Notes: generated by a model from the letters alone, not told the origin. 64,000 nt of DNA from Chelydra serpentina (GCA_037349315.1 JBAIAC010000006.1:17519501-17583500); one strand, 5' to 3'. Positions 23,856 through 36,062 are shown, numbered from the stretch's first letter. Numbers and translations are program-made.

Positions 23856-26800
23856 TCATACAGGTAATGCCACACAAGACTTCATCTCTCATGGCCAAGC
23901 TCCCAAACCAAACTGTTCTCCATTGCTGTGTAGAACACCTTCCATCACAAAGCCACCCCACCCCCCACCGCCCCTGACTGCATGGCCTTCTTTTAATTTC
24001 AGTGCTGAACACGGCTTTGCCAGCTGGTTCATGGTATTCTTGAGTATATATAATACTATGCAGTCCCCTGTATTTTTATACACTTCTTTGTTGCTTTTTA
24101 ACTTGCATCCATTTCATAGGGCATTCATCAACTTAGTTGCAGATTTCCAGACTGGCTGCTAACTTAATACTCACTCTTCATCTTGCGATGTTACTAATTT
24201 TGCTCTTCTGACTCCCCAGGGCTGGTGATTTGCATATGGTTGACAGTTTATTTATGTGTTTCTGTATCATGTTAGGGCTTAAACCTGTTTGGAGATGTTT
24301 GTATGCAAGGAGAATTAGTTAACATCTAACTCTGAATCTTATAATTACAGATGAGTGAGTACATGAGTAACCATGCTCACCTCAGGCTTTCTGAACCAGC
24401 AGAATAATTAACCAAGCACCTGAGGCACACTTGCCTGAAGAAGGAGGTATCTCCAGAAACATAATGCAACAGCTCTGGGAGGCATTGAGGCTATCTAGCC
24501 TAGCTGAAAAAAAATGTTTTCCCCTCTTCACTTTGAATGACACTTGGATTCTATCTAATTGCTTCTTTTTCTCTTAGATCTTAATCACTTGTATCATGCT
24601 GTACAGAAGAGAACCTCTCTTTGAAATAGTATTGAAGATCATAGGGTAACAAGATAGGGAATGGTCTTGTTGTCTGGACTATTGTCCTACAGAGATAGGA
24701 ACATGAAAGCATAGCCCCACTGAGGCTTCTTTCCCCCCACAGTAGTGAAATTGCTAGGACAGTGCTGAGGCACAATGACATGGGGCAAGGTTTTAAGTGA
24801 TGCTTTGTAGGTTATAGCTGTTCCACGAGTGAACAGAGGGCTTGAGTCTGCAGATCTGGCAATATTGCACCTTTCACGAGCAATAAATCCATTAAAAACA
24901 CCAAGCATCTTACCTGTAAATTGTTTTGTGTCACTCGCTCTGTCCTTCGCTAGAGGTCAGGTTTGGAAGAAGAGAATTTTATTAACAAAGGATAGAAAAA
25001 GAGAATGTGAACACAAAAAAATCCTAAATTATTGTACAATAAAATCCTAAATAAATATGTATATTTCTGATACTAAGGAACATTTTTGTGACCTCAATCA
25101 AAGGCTGAAGGACATTAACAAAAACATTGAGTGTATTTTATGTGTCAACATCTGCTTCATGCAGAGCTCTCATAACTCACAAGTGTAGTTTACATCACAT
25201 AGCTGACAGCCTAGCAAGGCCCCTAAAGTGTGATATTAGCCTTTCAATTGTGTAGCAAAGACCAAAACCAAAACAAAAAAAATAGCAGTAGCAGCAGCAT
25301 GAGATGAAGATCACTTCTTTTACATGGATACAACAGATTGGCCTTGGGGATCAAGGAACAAGGAAGGCTTGCCCATGGGAGGCATTGCGTCTGATGTACT
25401 AAATCCATGTGCTGAAGACAACAGTCACAGTTAAGGGGCTGGTTACAGCTCTGTGCCCTTTCTGGTCTCTCTGAATGTGTTTCCCCTCAGGTTTTGGGCC
25501 ACTTGACCTTAACTGTCTCAGGGTAGAATCTCACCATTCTTTCACCCTTAGTCTGGGACCTGGGTACACTGTCCTGTGTATATTAACCACCTAGCACTTT
25601 GCAGACGCAGCTGGGCTTTGGGCATCTGCCTTTCCTCCCATTGGGAGCCGGTAATCAGTGCCACTGAGAAAGAGCCTCCTTGAAACAAAGTATTTTTGTT
25701 TAGCAGTCAGAACAAATGAACCAAACCAAAAAACAAAAACAAAACAAAAAACCAACCAGCGAGAAAGGATTTCAAAACAACAAACAACTTGTATTGACAT
25801 CGGTCTTACCTAAGGTAAGATTTGATTTACCTAAGGCACTACCCCCCCATAAGAGTGACCTAGGCAGGCGTAGCTCTTTCTGACACCCTGGCAGGTTCCT
25901 GTGTCTGAGCATCTCTTCCAGTCTGGTTCTGTCTGCCCCGCTTGAGAGACTCTATGTCTATCCTTTTATCAACCACGTTGGTCCTCCCAAGTGGGTCCAG
26001 ACCACTCCTCATCCCCTGGCCCCTACACATACACAGTTCTGACCAGGAGGTCAGGCTAGTACCACTAATACTACTCACTCTGGCATTGTCCCTTAACAAA
26101 TTTTAACTGGAAGTTGTTAGGCAACTATTAAAAGGGGCCTGCTCCTCCTTGCCCTCAATGGGTAGGCTCTGCTACCCAGACAAACCCCAAGAGTGAAATA
26201 TTCATTTCACTCTAGTTATGTGGTGCAGAAACATTAGGCTAGTGGCAGATTTGGGGTGTATTGAAACCTAAAAATTACAAGTTGTCACTTTAAATCCAAA
26301 GGGGTTTGCTGGTACAGCTTGCAGGCAAGGCGGCACTGAGGGAAGTGTGAGATCTGGATACTCTGTAGGCAGTCAGCAAAAAGCCAACCTAGAGCAAGGT
26401 AAGGTGAGTTGTGCCTCTCGGTCTTAGGGAGCAGCCTGTGTAGTCTCTCTTTGGTTCTTATGTTAAACTTCTGGATTATCCGAAATAAAGTACCCATATG
26501 TTGTATGGGTACTTTACTTCCAGAAAGTCTTTTAGGTTTTTAATCTAACTTCTTTATGGCTCTGCCGTGAACATAGCAACCATTAAAGAACACTTCTATA
26601 GTTGAAACTTAATTTTGGTAAATGACAGTTCCTTCACACACCATTAGAATCAGGATTAGAACACTGGTTCTTCAGTTTCAAAATCATAGGCATCTTTTAC
26701 GGGAGCTGGTAGAGAGCTCTTGTAGCTTGGGTAACTAGTAGGCCCCATATTTTTTCTTTGGGTTAGGCACTAGGCAGCATCATTATCCATTTGTTCATCC

Positions 26801-26906
26801 ACACACAAAAAACAGTGTATTACACTGATACACAACAGCTCCAGGAAAAAGGGGAAACAAGCACAGTGACAGCATCCGCTACAGGCTACAGACTTTGGTC
26901 TGGGAG
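23856..26906. other. unannotated DNA with one strong hairpin
   Basis: No gene is supported. At 26,487-26,515 aaagtacccata and tatgggtacttt form a perfect 12-bp stem with a 5-base loop, and flanking cttctgga and tccagaaag extend the pairing. The stretch otherwise shows simple A-rich patches (for example near 25,730-25,760) and no recognised repeat. Confidence 0.4.
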
Positions 26907-26914
26907 CAGAAGAA

Positions 26915-27186
26915 CAGGGCCGCCCAGAGGATTCAGGGGACCTGGGGGAAAGCAGGATTCAGGGGCCCCTCCGCTGAAATGCCCCCGAAAGCGGCGCCGG
27001 CGCTTGAGCAGCCGCCGAAACACCGCCCAATAAGGCATCGGCGGTGATCAAACGCCGCAGTGCCGCCGGAACCCCAACACAGATGTTGCGGGGCCCCCCC
27101 AGGATTCTCATGGGGGCCCCTGCACAGCCCGGGGCCTGGGGCAAATTGCTCCACTTGCTCCCCCACCCCTGCTCTGGGCAGCCCTG
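26915..27186. mobile_element. non-autonomous hAT element (272 bp)
   Basis: Terminal inverted repeats are cagggccgcccagag on the left and gctctgggcagccctg on the right. The element is bracketed by a perfect 8-bp duplication, cagaagaa at 26,907-26,914 and 27,187-27,194. The interior is very rich in G and C (gcggcgccggcgc and ccgccg runs) and has no transposase. Open frames here on both strands are by-products of that composition. Confidence 0.92.
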
Positions 27187-27194
27187 CAGAAGAA

Positions 27195-27440
27195 CCTTTC
27201 CCTCACACTGGCCCAACTATTCCAGCCTATGCAGGGTTACAGTGCATATCCCCACGGCTTTTGCAGCACCGCTGTCAATGGTAGAGTGCTCATGTTCTTG
27301 TTTGCGGGGAAGGTGAGAATTGCAACTGGGCCTGACCTTTGTTCAAGGGGGAGAGGGCTGTTGGTGTGGCCCAAGAAGAGGGGGCAATATGGAATTTCTG
27401 TCACCTCAGTTTCATAACTTACTATAGCATTTGTTACCTT
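27195..27440. other. unannotated DNA
   Basis: No recognised feature between the hAT and the next MITE-like element. Confidence 0.4.
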
Positions 27441-27444
27441 AAGC

Positions 27445-27752
27445 CTTACCGTAGACAACAGCACAAGTGTAGGCACGTGTAGCTACAGGTGCAACAGAAA
27501 AGCAGGTTGTGACCCCACCACAGTGAAAGGCTCTGGCGGTGGGGAGGCTGCAGGATGCTACATTGCTAAAAATAGCTTGTATGGGGAAGGCACCGCTGGG
27601 ATACATAGACAGCCATGTAGGGTACATACCCTAAGGTTCTGGCATATCTTTACTCTACGTAACTAAACAGTGCCTCACTATCTACACTGCCATTTATGTC
27701 CACATTATGTACAGTGTATGTACTCTATATACGGCTATAAGTGTAGACATAG
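27445..27752. mobile_element. MITE-like element, Harbinger-type right end
   Basis: The right end, ataagtgtagacatagcc followed by tta, matches the GTGTAGACCTAGCC end of the Harbinger-type MITE at 42.9 kb. The left boundary is uncertain; caagtgtaggcacgtgtag occurs near 27,465. The interior has no open frame that resembles a transposase. Confidence 0.4.
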
Positions 27753-28312
27753 CCTTATTGTCACTGTCAACAATAGATTACAATGGGGGGGGGGTGAGAG
27801 AGACAGAGTGAGTCGGACAGGACCATGTACATTTGCGATTAAAGGAGCGGCACTGTATCTTACATGCCATTTATACAAATTTAATACCTCACACTAATAT
27901 GTGTTTGAAAGGTAGCCCAAATTCACTGTAAACATTGTGCGGCTATCTGTGGACGTTCTCCTGCCCACCAATGAAAGGAATGAGGCTGCGGGAGTTTCTA
28001 CACTTTTCATTGTTAGTAGCTGCTACTCTGTTCAGCCAGATGGATGAATACTATGTGCAATATGAATCAGGTCCTGAGAAAAGAATGTAGGCACATACTC
28101 CTGAAGTCGCCCTACTGTTAACCAGGTGAATCCACAAGAGTCCAGTTCACATTGAACCCAACCACCTTCAGTCTACATATGTTCAGTTTAATTAGCACAC
28201 ACAAATCTACTTAAATTATTGATGGGACATAATTAAGACGAAGTATTGGAGATAAATGTGCTACTGAGTCTTAGCTCAACTTTGTGCAAGGGAATAAGGG
28301 AAGTATTATATG
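27753..28312. other. unannotated DNA with a G run
   Basis: A run of ten G residues lies near 27,785-27,795, followed by gagagagac. No gene or known repeat is recognised in the rest. Confidence 0.4.
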
Positions 28313-28732
28313 TGTAACCCTTCTGCCAGTCAGAGTCTGCAGCAACAAGGGCCGGGTTCCGTATCTAGGGGTTCCATTCCAATAACACAATGCAAAACCA
28401 GCTCGAGCCCCCACCCAGTGACCTGGGACAAATATATATCACCCCTCCCTGGGCGCCTCTAAGAGGCAGTACTTCCCCTCTCGCAAGCACAGAGTCTGAG
28501 TGTAGAAAACCTTTTAATGACAGAGAGAAACAATGCGGCATTTTGTTGGGGAAACACCACATCCAGGATTTGTAAACCAAACTGTGAGCAATGACCCACC
28601 CCAGCAAATTGGCCATGTCCTTTCCCTTTGGTTCTTGAGTCCAGCAACCCCAAAAATCACCCAAAGTCTCAAAAGTCCAACAACCCAAAAGTCCAGACCC
28701 AGAGTTCAAAAGTTCATCTGCAGAGTGTTACA
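28313..28732 (-). mobile_element. 3' LTR of an endogenous retrovirus-like element, reverse strand
   Basis: This 420-bp block has the LTR signature. On the reverse strand it begins TGTAACACTCTGCAG and ends GAAGGGTTACA, so short inverted TGTAAC/GTTACA ends are present. A reverse-strand cattaaaagg near 28,512 could serve as a polyadenylation signal. Directly upstream on the reverse strand (28,733 onward) lies a purine-rich gactggggagg, as expected for the polypurine tract before a 3' LTR, so the internal region should extend to the right. No duplicated target sequence was seen. Open frames inside are not genes. Confidence 0.7.
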
Positions 28733-29500
28733 CCTCCCCAGTCTGGGTAGGAATGGGGAGGGGAGAGGTAAGGGGCACCTTACGTGGCTCGAAGCTGACT
28801 GCCCCGTCCCTTCATGGGGCTTCGCTCGGCTCTGCTTCGCTCCGCCAGCCATCCCACGAGTCACTCCGCTCAGCCATCCCGCAAGCCGCTCTGGCTGTCC
28901 CGCCAACTGCTCCACTCCGCCAGCAGCTCCGCTCCATCAGCCGTCCTGCAAGCCACTCCAGCTGTCCCACCAACAGCTCCGCTCCACCAGCCACTCAGCA
29001 ATATATCTTCCGGCTCCCCCACTACTTAACACAGTGCTCAGTGATTTCAGCTCATAACAATTTCAGTTTTTTAGTGATTTCAGCTTGTAGTTAGGGGAGC
29101 CTTTGTGCTCATTTGCACACTTAGCCCAGAGCAATTCCAACTCAGCAGTCTGTGATTAGACTCCTAAGGAACTCAAAATTAGCTCTGATATTCCACAGTG
29201 GAGAGAGAGAGAAGGAGGTGTAATTGACATTTAGGACCCTCAGACGAGGCCCATGTCACCAGATACAATGCTTAATCTATAGCCAAAAGGCCCGATCAAG
29301 AGAATGTTTTCACTTCAGGGTCTATGAAACAAAGACAAGGTGTTCACCTCAAGACCAAAAGACCAAACACATCAAGACAATCAACCACAGCCTTTGATCA
29401 GTCAAGAGACTACATACCTTTGACATGTCCCCAGCCTCTCTCAATTCACTGGGTTTTGGAATCCATGTCCCTCGCCTAGCAAGTGCTGCTTAGCTAATGG
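28733..29500 (-). mobile_element. probable internal region of the LTR element, with a minisatellite
   Basis: The region upstream of the putative polypurine tract contains a degenerate GC-rich tandem repeat at about 28,820-28,995, built from motifs such as gctccgctccatcagcc and ctgtcccgccaactgc. No gag, pol or env motif could be recognised, so the internal part is either non-coding, from a non-autonomous element, or heavily decayed. The right boundary and any 5' LTR were not found. Overlapping frames on both strands are products of the tandem repeat. Confidence 0.4.
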
Positions 29501-31020
29501 CGAGTCCCTTCATCATAACAAAAGCCCACTGTCCTTGATTCACATCATCAGGGTAACAACACTTTATTCTTCCTGCCCCAATAACAGAGAAACTGGGGCT
29601 CCCACAGCAGCCAAAGTGACCATTTGGGCAAGCAGTCCATCATGCTTTGCAGGGTGGGTATGTCCATGCAAACAAGATTAGCCCCTGACATCCCTTTCCA
29701 CAACTCACCACCAGATGTCAGGGTAGAGCTCATCCTGACTCTGCTTACATCTGTTGCAATAAATATCATGTTTAGGGCAACATAGGCAAGACAAGGTGGC
29801 TGTTTTAATTTTGGTTTTAAAAGTGGCTGTTTTAATTTTGGTTTCATTTGCTGCTCACTTAGAAACTTAAATGCAACTTCCTTTTATTATATACCTGTTA
29901 GGAAATGAACCTGATATGGAATCAGATAGATTGATCAATCTATCAAATCTATCCCATCTTCATTGCTATGGTGTCCCCTCTCCCACTATTAACAGGTAGC
30001 TCCCCAGGAAGTTAAATGTTCAATTAAAATAGAGCAGTGTTAACTTTAAGCCAGATCTTGCAAGGCAGTGAAGACCATTGAACATCTACAGCTGCTGTTC
30101 ATGTCAGTGGTTTGCTGGTGCTCAGTAGGCCAGCACATCTTAGGATTCAGCCCTTTCTGAACCTGTCATAAAATGGTTTGAAATTTAATTTATAGCTGTT
30201 TATTTGTGGCTGAAATATATAAATGAGTAAGCATTAGACACACAGGGCTAGATTTTCAGCGGAAGTGAATTGGCCTTCCCTCAGTTGAGGCCTGTACAAT
30301 ATGTTGTTCCTGAGATTATACAGGTAAATGATGTAAAGAGAAAGTAGCAGAGGGGTACAACCCAGGCCATGTCACACTGGTAGTTGGCTATCAGGCTGGT
30401 CTTTGAGGGCAATAAATCAACTTGTAAACATTCTCCATTGCTAATTGCTCTTGCTTCAAGGCTATTAGCAATGCAATATTTGATTTAATTGTATAATAAA
30501 TTCATAGTTCAATAAATAAAGGCTTTAAGAATAAACTTTAAGGTCTTTTATTAACTTTAAGCATATCAATACAGCTTTTAACCATTTATTTTGTTTCCAT
30601 TTAAATGAAAATATCTGGAGAAGAAAAAAGCATCACCAGTATAATAGGAATGGCAAACATGTCTATCAGTATATACAGCAAACAGCACAGAGGCACCTAC
30701 ACAGCACTGCCTATTTTCTCTGAACTGTCTGGGTTTTAGTATCGTTTATCAATCACATCATGCCACTCTGGCTGAATCTAGTCAGTATATCCCTTAAGAG
30801 CAGATAAACAAGGACGTTTTGTCTTTTCCTACTTTGTGCATAACTTCAGAGAAAATATGGTTCCTGCTGGCTAGCTGAGAAGCTTTTAATCCAGACACTT
30901 CTTGATGTACTTTATGGCTTTTCTACCATCCCAATGACCTTCTGTATCTTACTTTTCATAGTGTGTTACACATCTCCCACTGTCCCCATTCTACACAGTC
31001 TGGTAGGGGACTTGGTCTTT
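29501..31020. other. unannotated DNA with a short tandem duplication
   Basis: Near 29,796-29,846 the string gtggctgttttaattttggt occurs twice in tandem. No gene is recognised. Around 30,050-30,160 there are motifs of small dispersed repeats but no clear boundaries. Confidence 0.35.
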
Positions 31021-31027
31021 TACTTCA

Positions 31028-31150
31028 AGAGGTAGAGACTTATGCTCTTAACTCTGGAGTTTCTGGGTTCCATTCCTGATGATGACCAAGATCATGGTCT
31101 TTCCAGTTCCACTCAATCCATCGAGAGAGAGAAAGAGAGAGAGAGAGAGG
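31028..31150 (+). repeat. tRNA-like SINE head and GA microsatellite
   Basis: A degenerate pol III promoter is suggested by gaggtagagacttatgctc (A-box-like) and gggttccattcct (B-box-like) about 37 bases downstream. A (GA)n tract occupies about 31,121-31,149. The PLE terminus begins 20 bases later. Confidence 0.4.
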
Positions 31151-31250
31151 ATATCTACAGCACAACTTTCAGAGGGGTAGCCGTGTTAGTCTGTATCAGC
31201 AAAAACAACGAGGAGTCCTTGTGGCAACTTAGAGACTAACAAATGTATTT

Positions 31251-31293
31251 AGGCATAAGCTTTTGTGGGCTAAAACCCACTTCATCAGATGCA
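31251..31293 (-). ncRNA. decayed hammerhead-ribozyme-like motif in PLE terminus
   Basis: On the reverse strand the order ctgatga, a stem-loop (gtgggt-ttta-gcccac), then aaaa and agcttatgc follows the type I minimal hammerhead described in Penelope-like elements. The CUGAUGA box is intact, but the following GAAA reads AAAA (conserved G12 replaced by A, probably CpG decay), so cleavage is not expected. Confidence 0.6.
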
Positions 31294-31424
31294 TGGAGTG
31301 AAAAATATAGTAGGCAGGTATAAATACACAGCACATGAAAAGATGGGCATTGCTTTACCAAGTGGGAGGTCAGTGCTAACGAGGCCAATTCAATCAGGGT
31401 GGACATGGCCCATTCCCAACAGCT

Positions 31425-31706
31425 GCCATGTACACTGGCCAAAATGGACAGTCTCTACGCAAAAGAATAAATGGACACAAATCAGACATCAAGAATTGTA
31501 ACATTCAAAAACCAGTAGGAAAGCACTTCAATCTCCCTGGACACTCAATAACAGACATAAAAGTGGCCATTCTTCAACAAAAAAACTTCAAAAACCAGAC
31601 TTCAGTGAGAAAATGCAGAGCTGGAATTAATTTGCAAACTTGACACCATCAAATTAGGCCTGAATAAAGACTGGGAATGGCTGGGTCACTACAAAAAGTA
31701 ATTTTC
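31425..31706 (+). pseudogene. PLE GIY-YIG endonuclease fragment
   Basis: Penelope-like elements encode an RT followed by a GIY-YIG nuclease that nicks the target. Only the nuclease is present. The segment reads MYTGQNGQSLRKRINGHKSD, then NIQKPVGKHFNLPGHS, and after a frameshift near 31,620 ELICKLD and DWEWLGHYKK to a stop. The YIG motif is changed to YTG, and the amino-terminal GIY strand is lost at the inversion junction. It is therefore non-functional. It matches the copy at 59.0-59.4 kb. Confidence 0.82.
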
Positions 31707-31782
31707 CCTCTGTTGATACTCACACCTTTTTGTCAACTGTTGGGAATGGGTCACATCCACCCTGATTGAATTGGCCTCGTTA

Positions 31783-34245
31783 AAAAGAAAATCAAACCAA
31801 AGCTACAATACAAACTGTATCCACCTTCCTTTCTCTGCTATGCTGAATTCTTATCAAGTCTCTTGCTCACATTTGTGCGTGTGTGTGTGTGTGTCTTGCT
31901 CACATTTCTGTGTGTGTGTGTGTGAGTGAGTGGCAGGAGAGGGGAAGGAGGTAGCCTCCTGTATATTACTGAAATAATTCTTAGTGTAATTCAGCTAGCC
32001 TTTATTTACAGAATTACAGGAATTATAGATGGATAGGACCTGTTGGGTATCTTTGTTCCAATGCACAGTTTGAGTTTGTGTACCACTTTCACAGATTGCC
32101 TTTTTTTTGTGACTGTCCATAGTTACAGCTAACGTATTTAAGTGCCTCACCCTCAACTCTAATTTAGATAAGAATTTCTTGATTCTGTAGGATGCAGCTT
32201 CCAGTTAATTTTAGAACTAGGTTGATTCGAGCACCTTCCAACTTCATGAAAAACAATCACTTCAGTGGAGAGATCCTATCAATCATAGTAAGATTTTCAT
32301 GCTTATTTAGCTAGCTTGTAATTAAAGGCAGCTAAAAATATGCATGAATGGCAAGTTTATTTATTTTTATATAGCTCACCTCCTTCACAAGGAAAACACA
32401 AGTCCCATCAATCAAACAGTTGGTAACTGAAGTCATTATAACAAAAATTAAGGCAATTATATATGAATGAATATTAATGAAGCTTCCAGTCAAAATCAGG
32501 GTCAGTTCCTAACATTGAATAAAAATGTAGAGAACTCCTCTCATCATTTCAATCTTTTGTAAAATAACCAGTAAAGAAAAGGACACACCTTTTGTATTAA
32601 GCTAACATCCTGAGATCATAGTTTTAATGAAGTTAATAGCACTTTTCTGTGGCATGGTGCAGAGTGATGTGTTAATTAATATTAACAATGACTGTTGTCT
32701 ATTACTAAAGGGATATAATGGTGTAGCATAAGGAATAGCTCAATGAATGAGACCAGACTGTTTTAAAGTTCTAAACTCATGCAGGCAGAGCCTTCCCGCA
32801 CCAATCCTGTGTTCCCCATAACAAGAACACTTTCCATTTCCCCCAGCCATGTTCATCTGCAACCCAGCGTGAGGGAGGGGAAGTCCATCAAGATGTCTTA
32901 CATTTACAGTGTTCTTGTCATACCAAAGGATCCCGGATCACTTTATAAGCTGTAGGTCCCATCCTGCCCCCGCTGCAGCAGTGTACAAGTGAGGGAACAG
33001 AATGCAGATAGCTACCCCACAACAATCAACCCACTAGGCGGCATCAGGACAAAATTCTTAACAAACCCTTCAAAGAGCAGCAGGGAGAATGACAGCTCCT
33101 GCACTTGTTGGCATGGTGACCCCAAGGGGACATGGTCTGCAAGCCAAGGAACATGACCAGCCTCCTAATTGACCAGTAGAATTATTACTCTGCAGCACGC
33201 ATTATTTTTGGGAGACACACAAACGAGTGGACCACCACTGGGCACATGACCTCCTTGCGCCATTGCCTGTCACGAGTCTTCCTGCTATACTCTAGTAAGG
33301 ATGTTCTAGTAATTATACAAGGGTCTACAGAACTATCTTTTACCTCAACTCCCCAGCATGACTCTTACTGTTACGAGAAAGGACTTCACTTTATCTCTTC
33401 AGGAATCCCCTTGGCCACTATAAAAAAGCATGCAGCTTGGGGGTGGCTTATGGCAGTGCTTTAACAGAGCACAGCTACACAGCACAATGGTGTATGACAG
33501 GAAGTTTAGAATCCTCTGTTTCCAAAGAAAACTGCAGGAGTGATTTAGGGAGCTACTTCACCCAGCTGGTGATATAGTTCTCAAACTTGCAGATCTATAT
33601 CTATCTGAAAAATTGCCAGCCACGAGTGTCCAACTTTTGTTTTTTATCAACAATAAGATGTTCCCTCATAGCTTGGTTTAGATTTTTTGGCTGTAGTTTT
33701 CATCTGTAGCTAAAAGTAGTAGCAATAATACTAATGATAACTTACCTTTGCAACCCTTCTTTCATCTTTCTATCAGTTCAATTATTTAAAAAAAAAAGGG
33801 AATTTTTTATCCACCACTAAAATGCAGCCACCTCTGGGGTGAAATGTGGCTACTGTTCAGAACACAAAGAAGAATATTGGGCCTGAGTTTGATATCATTT
33901 ACACCATATTTACACTTTTGCTTAACTCCATGTCTTAGAGTTATGCAAATTTACCTTGGAGCGAGAAAGATCAGATTCAAACTCATATTATTAATTACTG
34001 TAAATGTAGGGGGGGAATTATGTAGTCAGAACATAATCACCCAGGTTGGTGTTTGGTCAAGATACAGGAGTGAACAAAATAATTGTTTAACTTATTGAAC
34101 AGTACTCCTTCACTAGTCTGGGATTACCTTTAACCTCAGCCATAGCAACAGATGGCTGCAAAATGCAGTTAAAGCACAAATTATACTTCTGTAAAAGAAT
34201 CCATGGGCAGGGAGCCTTTTTTTTTTTTTTTTTTTTTTGAAAATT
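31783..34245. other. unannotated DNA with GT microsatellites and a poly-T tract
   Basis: Two (GT)n arrays (about 31,875-31,894 and 31,910-31,924) each follow a copy of cttgctcacattt, so a unit of about 35 bases has been duplicated. A run of 22 T residues lies at 34,217-34,238. No gene was recognised elsewhere in this stretch. Confidence 0.5.
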
Positions 34246-34249
34246 GCTA

Positions 34250-35260
34250 AAATCTCCAGAATAGGTCTGGAAAGGACTTCAAGAAGTCATATAGTCCAGC
34301 TCCTTGCACTGAGGCAGGACCAAAGAAACCTAGACTATCCCTGACATCTACTTGTCCAACCTGTTCTTAAAAATCTCCAATGATGGGTTGTCCACAACCT
34401 CCCTTGGAAGCCTATTCCCAGAGTTTTTAACTACCCTTATAGCTAGAAAGTTTTTGCTAATATCTAATCTACATCTCCTGTGCTGCAGATTAAGTCCATT
34501 ACCTTTTGTCCTAACTTCAATGGACATGGAGAACAATTGATCACCATCTTCTTTCCCATTAAGATATTTGAAGACTGTTACTCAGTCCCTCCTCAATTTT
34601 CTTTTCTCAAGACGAAACATGGCCATTTTTTTTTATCTTTTTAACCTTTCTTCATAGGTTAGGGTTTTTAAAAACATTTTATCATTTTTGTTGCTCTCCT
34701 CTAGACTCTCTTCACTTTGTCCACATCTTTCCTAAAGTTTGGTGCCCACAATTGGACACAGTTCATCAGCTGAGGCCTCACCAGTGCCAAACAGAACAGA
34801 ACAATTACCTCCTGTGTCTTACACATAACACTTGTTAATACACTCTTGAATGGTATTAGCCTTTTTCACAATCACATCATATTGTTGACATATTTAATTT
34901 CTAAGCCACTATATCTCCAGATCCTTTTCAGATGTACTACCACCCAGACAGTTATTCCCCATTTTGTAGTTGTGCATTTGATTTTTTCTTCCTAAATTTA
35001 GTACTTTAAACTTGTTAATTTGAATTTCATCTTGTTGATTTCAAACCAATTCTCTAATTTATAAGAGTCATTTTGAATTCTAATTTTGTTCTTCAAAGTG
35101 GTTGCAACTCCCAGCCTGGTATCATTCACAAATGTTATACACATACTCTCCACTCGATTATCCAAGTCATTATTAATAATATTGACTAGTACCGGACCAG
35201 CGCCAAGCCCTGTGAGGCCCCACTAGATATACCCTCCCGGTTTGACAGTGATTGATAACC
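34250..35260 (-). mobile_element. CR1 LINE, old copy, reverse strand
   Basis: The reverse strand runs from near the RT SG(V/A)xQG motif (about 35,230) to the CR1 3' end (ggacttcaagaagtcatata and ctagactatccctgaca on the plus strand). A 62-codon remnant at 34,348-34,536 includes LDISKNFLAIRVVK and NRLPREVV, the CR1 ORF2 C-terminus; other blocks are in several frames with stops. The terminal octamers are lost; a T-rich tract lies just beyond. It is interrupted at its 5' side by the LTR that follows. Confidence 0.85.
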
Positions 35261-36062
35261 AGGGGAATTGCTCAACCTTGCCTGGTGACTCAGCAATGCT
35301 CACCAGACATGCCTGGACTTGTGTTCTCCAAGCACATGGCCTAAAGGTATAAAACAGAACACAGTGGCCTCATGCTTCACCTTTTGTCCTCCCCGCACCT
35401 ATGCTGCAAGCAACAAGGATGCTCAGAAGGCTCAAGACTCCAACGGAGGAGATTGGCCCAGGTTTCAAGGGTGAAACCTGTGTATTGTGAACTGTAACAT
35501 CCAATGGGCTGAGAAAACGGCTTGATCTAAATACTGCCTAGTGTCTTATAGGTATAAGATGTGCTTATTTTGTTTTCTTTGGTAACCACTCTGACTTTTT
35601 CCCTATCACTTGAAATCTATCTTTTGTAATCAATAAACTTGTTTTACTATTTATATTTACCAGTGAATTTGCCTGAAGTGCTTGGTAAATCTGCTCAGTT
35701 TTACAAAGGCTGGTGTATATTCACTTTCCATTGATGAAGTAGCAAACCAATTAATAAACTTGCATTGCTCATGAAAGGGTCCTGAGCAGTGCAAGACTGT
35801 ATATTTCTGAGGTACCAGGCTGGGAGCTGGGGAGATTTGGTTTGTGTCTTTCTCTGTGTGATTCGTGAGTGGCTCTGGGAGCATTCATGCAATCTAGCTG
35901 GGTGTGTGTGGCTCTACATGCCGTTGTGCTGAGTGATAACAGCACCTGCAGGGGTTTGCTGCTAGTCACTAGCAAAGCATTGTGAGAGCTAGCCCAGGCT
36001 GGAGAGTTAAGGAGGCACAGCAGTCCCACAGTCTCAGGCTGTACCCCAGAGATCCTGTCACA
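35261..36062 (+). mobile_element. LTR of an endogenous retrovirus-like element, forward strand
   Basis: The block has LTR features on the forward strand: a TATA-like ggtataaaac near 35,345, two polyadenylation signals aataaa (35,632 and 35,753), a direct repeat of taataaacttg-type sequence, and an end in gatcctgtcaca at 36,062. I recall similar solo LTRs from turtle sequence, which is memory and not proof. The 5' boundary is set only by the end of recognisable CR1. No internal retroviral genes are next to it, so it is probably a solo LTR. Confidence 0.55.

Larger units (their letters stand above)
31170..31782. mobile_element. Penelope-like element, inverted-junction copy
   Basis: Two parts of a PLE lie head to head. 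The left part (31,170 to about 31,424) is the 3' terminal region on the reverse strand, recognisable by agaggggtagccgtgttag and cataagcttttgtgggc. The right part (31,425-31,782) carries the GIY-YIG coding region on the forward strand and the start of its 3' untranslated region. The overlap appears as an inverted repeat, 31,377-31,422 against 31,737-31,782 (46 bp, about 3 mismatches). Such a structure fits initiation of second-strand priming within the same insertion event, as in LINE twin priming. No TSD was identified. Confidence 0.82.

Noticed and set aside
28365..29094. Open frames of 114, 174 and 113 codons
   Set aside because: They cover a non-coding LTR and a GC-rich tandem repeat on both strands, with no recognisable retroviral or host domain.
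35261..36062. Reverse frames of 115 and 75 codons in the forward LTR
   Set aside because: No domain; the segment has clear polyadenylation signals and LTR ends on the other strand.
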